Part shown: one piece after another, positions 58,903 to 61,953 of the stretch
Layout: the number at the start of each line of letters is the position of its first letter
Numbering within the stretch: position 1 is the stretch's first letter
Assembly (NCBI GenBank): GCA_032111745.1
Contig: JAULUH010000051.1
Span: forward strand, 1 to 61,953
Length of the DNA stretch: 61,953 bases
Reading direction: 5' to 3'
Origin: JAULUH01 sp032111745
Lineage (GTDB): Bacteria > Chloroflexota > Anaerolineae > JAAEKA01
Notes under the pieces: generated by a model
The model's database searches: none
Told to the model about the DNA's origin: nothing
Seen by the model: the letters and a program-made list of their open reading frames with translations, nothing else
Position numbers and translations under genes: made by a program

Positions 58903-60258
58903 ATGAGCAGGGTCAATCAAAACAAAGCTCTCGCCGTCGCTCTTGGCCTGACGCTGTTAATCCTGGCGGCCTGTGGCGTGTCCGGCCCGGAAGCCGTGCC
59001 GGCATCCCCCACAGCGCAGCCATCCCATACCCCGGCACCTGCGGTTGCCACAGCCCCACCTGCTTTGCCGCCGGCTACGGCGACCCCAGCGCTTGTGACA
59101 GCTACTCCTGCGCCCAACCAACCGGCACCGCCGGCCACGCCTGTGCCCACACCCCTCCCGCCCACCCCAACCCCGGAGTCCACCGGCTTTGTTTCCGAGG
59201 CCGTCCAGCTGAGTCTTGAGGAAGTGGCCGGTGGGCTGGAGGCGCCTGTCTTCGCCACTCATGCCGGCGATGGCAGCAGCCGGCTATTCATCCTGGAGAA
59301 GAGCGGCACCATCGTGGCCCTCAGCAGCGGCCAGCCGGCACAGCTCTTCCTCGACATCCGCGACCGGGTCGGTAGCAGAGCCTCGGAGCAGGGTTTGCTA
59401 GGCCTGGCCTTCCACCCTCAGTTCGCCGCCAACGGCCTCCTCTTCGTCTACTACACCGGCACCAACGGCGATACCGTCATCTCCCGCTTCCAGGCCAACG
59501 CCGACCGCACCACCGCCGACCCCACCACCGAGGCCGTGCTCCTCACCCAGGCCCAGCCCGCAGCCAACCACAACGGCGGCATGCTGGCCTTCGGCCCTGA
59601 CGGCATGCTCTACGCCGGCCTGGGCGACGGCGGCGCCGCCGGCGATCCCTGGGGCAACGGCCAGAGCCTATCCACCCTCCTAGGCAAGATCATCCGCCTG
59701 GACGTGGACGGCGGCGATCCTTACGCGGTGCCAGCCGACAACCCCTTCGTGGGTCGCGACGGCGTGCGCGGAGAGATCTGGGCCTACGGCCTGCGCAACC
59801 CCTGGCGCTTTGCCTTTGACCGGGCCACCGGCGACCTCTACATCGCCGACGTGGGCCAGAACCAGTGGGAGGAGGTCAACGTCCAGCCGGCCACCAGTCC
59901 AGGCGGCGAGAACTACGGCTGGGACATCATGGAGGCCAGTACGTGCTTCAGCAGCGGCACCTGCGACCAGTCCAGTCTCGTCCTGCCCGTGGCCGAGTAC
60001 GATCACAGCCAGGGCTGCTCCGTCACCGGCGGCTACGTCTATCGCGGCACAGCCCAGCCCAGCCTGCAGGGCGCCTATTTCTACGGCGATTACTGCTCCG
60101 GCCGCATCTGGGCCCTAAGCCAGGACGCCGCCGGCCAGTGGCGCTCTGACCTGCTGCTGGATACCAACCTGCAGATCAGCTCCTTTGGCGAGACCGAGGA
60201 GGGAGAAGTGCTGGTGGTCGACTATGGGGGCACGGTCTACCGGCTGGTGGACCGGTAA
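58903..60258 (+). CDS. PQQ-dependent sugar dehydrogenase-like lipoprotein (GSDH family)
   Basis: A 451-residue lipoprotein. The ATG at 58903 follows GGAG eight bases upstream. The lipobox is LTLLILAAC (about residue 23-24). A long Pro/Thr/Ala-rich linker runs to ~95. The six-bladed beta-propeller of the glucose/sorbosone dehydrogenase family follows, with GLLGLAFHPQF, NHNGGMLAFGPDGMLY, GDGG, AYGLRNPWRFAFD and IADVGQNQWEEVN as blade motifs that hold PQQ and calcium in the family. It could oxidise sugars outside the cell; the actual substrate and PQQ use are not proven. Confidence 0.9.
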   Translation: MSRVNQNKALAVALGLTLLILAACGVSGPEAVPASPTAQPSHTPAPAVATAPPALPPATATPALVTATPAPNQPAPPATPVPTPLPPTPTPESTGFVSEAVQLSLEEVAGGLEAPVFATHAGDGSSRLFILEKSGTIVALSSGQPAQLFLDIRDRVGSRASEQGLLGLAFHPQFAANGLLFVYYTGTNGDTVISRFQANADRTTADPTTEAVLLTQAQPAANHNGGMLAFGPDGMLYAGLGDGGAAGDPWGNGQSLSTLLGKIIRLDVDGGDPYAVPADNPFVGRDGVRGEIWAYGLRNPWRFAFDRATGDLYIADVGQNQWEEVNVQPATSPGGENYGWDIMEASTCFSSGTCDQSSLVLPVAEYDHSQGCSVTGGYVYRGTAQPSLQGAYFYGDYCSGRIWALSQDAAGQWRSDLLLDTNLQISSFGETEEGEVLVVDYGGTVYRLVDR

Positions 60259-60263
60259 GAGAC

Positions 60264-60767
60264 TCATACGATAAACCCATCCACAAACTGTAGATAGCCC
60301 TGTCGCCCCTGTCGCCGATTCCATTTCTGCACCGATTTGCGAATCCGCTTAAGACACGCGACCATCTCATCCAGGGACAGCGGCAAGGGTTGGGGTATCT
60401 CTTCACCTGACTCAGCGAAAGTAAACGTTTCTCGTCCCAACCGCCACTCACACATCACCCGCACACGCGTGAAGACCAGCTGGACTAAGGGGGAAAACTC
60501 TATCGGACTGGGAGTTCGATGCTGTTGTTCAGCCTGATAGGCCACAATCAAAGCATTCAAAGCTCTTTCCACTTCGAAGTCCAGCAATCCTGAGTGCTCG
60601 CGATAAACGCTGACGATAGCGAACTCGATGTTTTGCAGGACATCCTCGTACTCTTCTGCAAACTCGGCCATGAGGCAGTCATCCTTGTCGAGTAGGCATT
60701 CACCGATGCCGCCTAACCATAGTCTCAACCGCAAATGCCGGCTGAATACGACGATTCGTTTGAGCAT
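60264..60767 (-). CDS. conserved helical protein of unknown function
   Basis: A 167-residue protein from ATG 60767, predicted mostly helical and rich in acidic and aromatic residues (AEFAEEYEDVLQNIEFAIVSVY). It has no signal peptide or metal motif. The C-terminus is basic (RIRKSVQKWNRRQGRQGY). Codon use is less GC-biased than that of its neighbours, so horizontal gain is possible. It is divergent from rarA. On the minus strand TATACT lies nine bases before the ATG, another near-leaderless arrangement. The family was not recognised. Confidence 0.6.
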   Translation of the reverse strand: MLKRIVVFSRHLRLRLWLGGIGECLLDKDDCLMAEFAEEYEDVLQNIEFAIVSVYREHSGLLDFEVERALNALIVAYQAEQQHRTPSPIEFSPLVQLVFTRVRVMCEWRLGRETFTFAESGEEIPQPLPLSLDEMVACLKRIRKSVQKWNRRQGRQGYLQFVDGFIV

Positions 60768-60925
60768 AACATGTGGAGTATAATCTGGCAAATGTCTGCA
60801 GTTGCGCTTGAAGACACAGGGGGAACTGCCGTTCAGAACGCCACTCTGTGCCTTAGCCTGTTCCTCCAGTGCGGTCCCCAAGCTATTCCTGGCCCAACGG
60901 ATTGACCATCGTATTGCCAGTTCCA

Positions 60926-61953
60926 TGAGTACCGTAGACCTCTTCGACCATCGCCGGAATACTCTGATCGAGCAGGAGCAGCCCCTGGCCGCGCGCATGC
61001 GGCCCCGCACCCTGGACGAGTTCGTCGGCCAGGAGCATATCGTCGGCCCAGGGCGCTTATTACGCCGCGCCATCCAGGCCGACCAGCTGAGCAGCCTGAT
61101 CTTCTACGGCCCACCCGGCACTGGCAAGACTACCCTGGCCATGGTCATCGCCAACACCACCCGGGCCCACTTCATCGCCATCAATGCCGTCCTGGCCGGG
61201 GTCAAGGATATCCGCGAGGCCATCGAGGTTGCGCAGCAGCAGCGTGGCATGGTCGGCCGCCGCACCATCCTCTTTGTCGACGAGGTGCATCGCTTCAACA
61301 AGGCCCAACAGGATGCGCTGCTGCCCTGGGTGGAAAACGGTACCGTCATCCTCATCGGCGCCACCACCGAGAACCCCTATTTTTCCGTTAACCGGCCCCT
61401 GGTCAGCCGCAGTCGCATCTTTCAGCTCAAGCCCCTGGTCGCAGAGGATCTCTTCACCGTGGCCCGCCAGGCCCTGGCTGACCCGGAGCGAGGCTACGGC
61501 CGCCTTAACGTGGTCGTCGACCCCGACGCGCTGGCCCACCTGGTCAACGTAGCCAACGGCGACGCCCGCGCCCTGCTCAACGCCCTGGAGCTGGCCGTAG
61601 AGACCACGCCGCCAGAGGGTGATCGGTCATCCGTAGCCGGTGATCAGTTATCGGTAACCGGTTACCGATCACCGATCACCGATCACCGCGTCATCCACAT
61701 CACCATGGCCGTAGCCGAGGAGTCGATCCAGCGCCGGGCTGTGCTGTACGACAAAGAGGGTGACTATCATTTCGACACCATCAGCGCCTTCATCAAGTCG
61801 CTGCGCGGCTCCGACCCTGATGCCGCGCTCTACTGGCTGGCCAAGATGGTGTATGCCGGGGAAGACCCCCGCTTCATCTTCCGGCGCATGCTGATCTTCG
61901 CCAGCGAGGACGTCGGCCTGGCCGATCCCAACGCGCTGCGAGTGATCGTGTCC
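60926..61953 (+). CDS. rarA: RarA/MgsA AAA+ ATPase (3' end cut by window), with in-frame palindromic insert
   Basis: Replication-associated recombination protein, the relative of WRNIP1 and clamp loaders, that acts at stalled forks. At least 342 residues are present. RMPRTLDEFVGQEHIVG-type sequence opens the AAA+ domain; Walker A is GPPGTGKTT (~residue 57-65), Walker B ILFVDEVHRF, sensor 1 LIGATTENP. The C-terminal MgsA tetramerisation domain begins at KEGDYHFDTISAFIKSLRGS. Between the two, residues ~231-254 are encoded by a palindromic repeat absent from standard RarA. Divergent from the helical unknown gene. Confidence 0.93.
61618..61688. repeat. palindromic repeat inserted in-frame in rarA
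   Basis: A 71-bp element with a 20-bp perfect palindrome (61650-61669) and three tandem ACCGATC units plus ACCG (61664-61688). Its left end, GGTGATCGGT, is the inverse of the right units. Its translation adds about 24 residues. Confidence 0.8.

Overview
The window is a high-GC bacterial chromosome segment of about 62 kb, densely coded on both strands. No rRNA, tRNA, CRISPR array or prophage was recognised. The gene set points to Chloroflexota, probably an Anaerolineae/Caldilineae-type lineage. It includes Aap-type and BMP-type ABC importers with Ala/Pro-rich lipoprotein linkers, many small membrane or zinc-ribbon proteins of unknown function, a GlgE/GlgA glucan pair and a solitary selB. This placement rests on gene content and style and was not computed.

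Layout. 1-0.5 kb: 5' part of a MurF-like ligase (minus strand). 0.7-5.8 kb: a DUF2231 membrane protein, then an amino-acid ABC transporter (aapJ-Q-M-P) behind a promoter and a long structured leader. 5.9-11.3 kb: two small zinc-ribbon proteins, an NfeD-type membrane protease, a four-module secreted protein and an undecaprenyl-phosphate sugar transferase. 11.3-18.6 kb: an S1-domain protein with a perfect consensus promoter, FtsK/SpoIIIE, a zinc-ribbon membrane protein, an MBL hydrolase, a HypE-like protein and a TipAL-type MerR regulator. 18.7-26.3 kb: glgE-glgA, rho, a PIG-L deacetylase and an RNB exoribonuclease. 26.4-33.3 kb: a thioredoxin-like/YbaK/HEAT overlapping operon, dnaA with a candidate oriC just downstream, degV, rsmG and an MFS exporter. 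33.3-42.6 kb: nth plus a degenerate sensor kinase, TlpA plus a degenerate Lgt homologue, selB, a membrane HExxH protein, tpiA, hpt and a decayed PEP/pyruvate-binding gene. 42.6-48.6 kb: an EamA-like protein, a sulfotransferase-like protein, a SulP-STAS-rhodanese fusion, glpX, a NUDIX hydrolase and a class V aminotransferase. 48.7-49.6 kb: a GxxExxY gene inside a 38-bp perfect inverted repeat. 49.6-57.8 kb: a BMP-type nucleoside importer with a double-headed binding lipoprotein, divergent from adenine deaminase. 57.9-62 kb: a secreted membrane-anchored protein, a sugar-dehydrogenase lipoprotein, an unknown helical protein and the 5' part of rarA.

Functional themes are nutrient import (amino acids, nucleosides), purine salvage (importer, adenine deaminase, hpt), alpha-glucan building through maltose-1-phosphate, central carbon (tpiA, glpX) and the replication-origin neighbourhood.

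The most unusual observations are: a recurring promoter layout in which the -10 box sits 6-9 nt before the start codon (near-leaderless mRNAs); the inverted-repeat cassette around the GxxExxY nuclease-like gene; the fused tandem BMP binding protein; an in-frame palindromic insert in rarA; a sensor kinase with Gln in place of the phospho-acceptor His; and three phased DnaA-box-like sites after dnaA.
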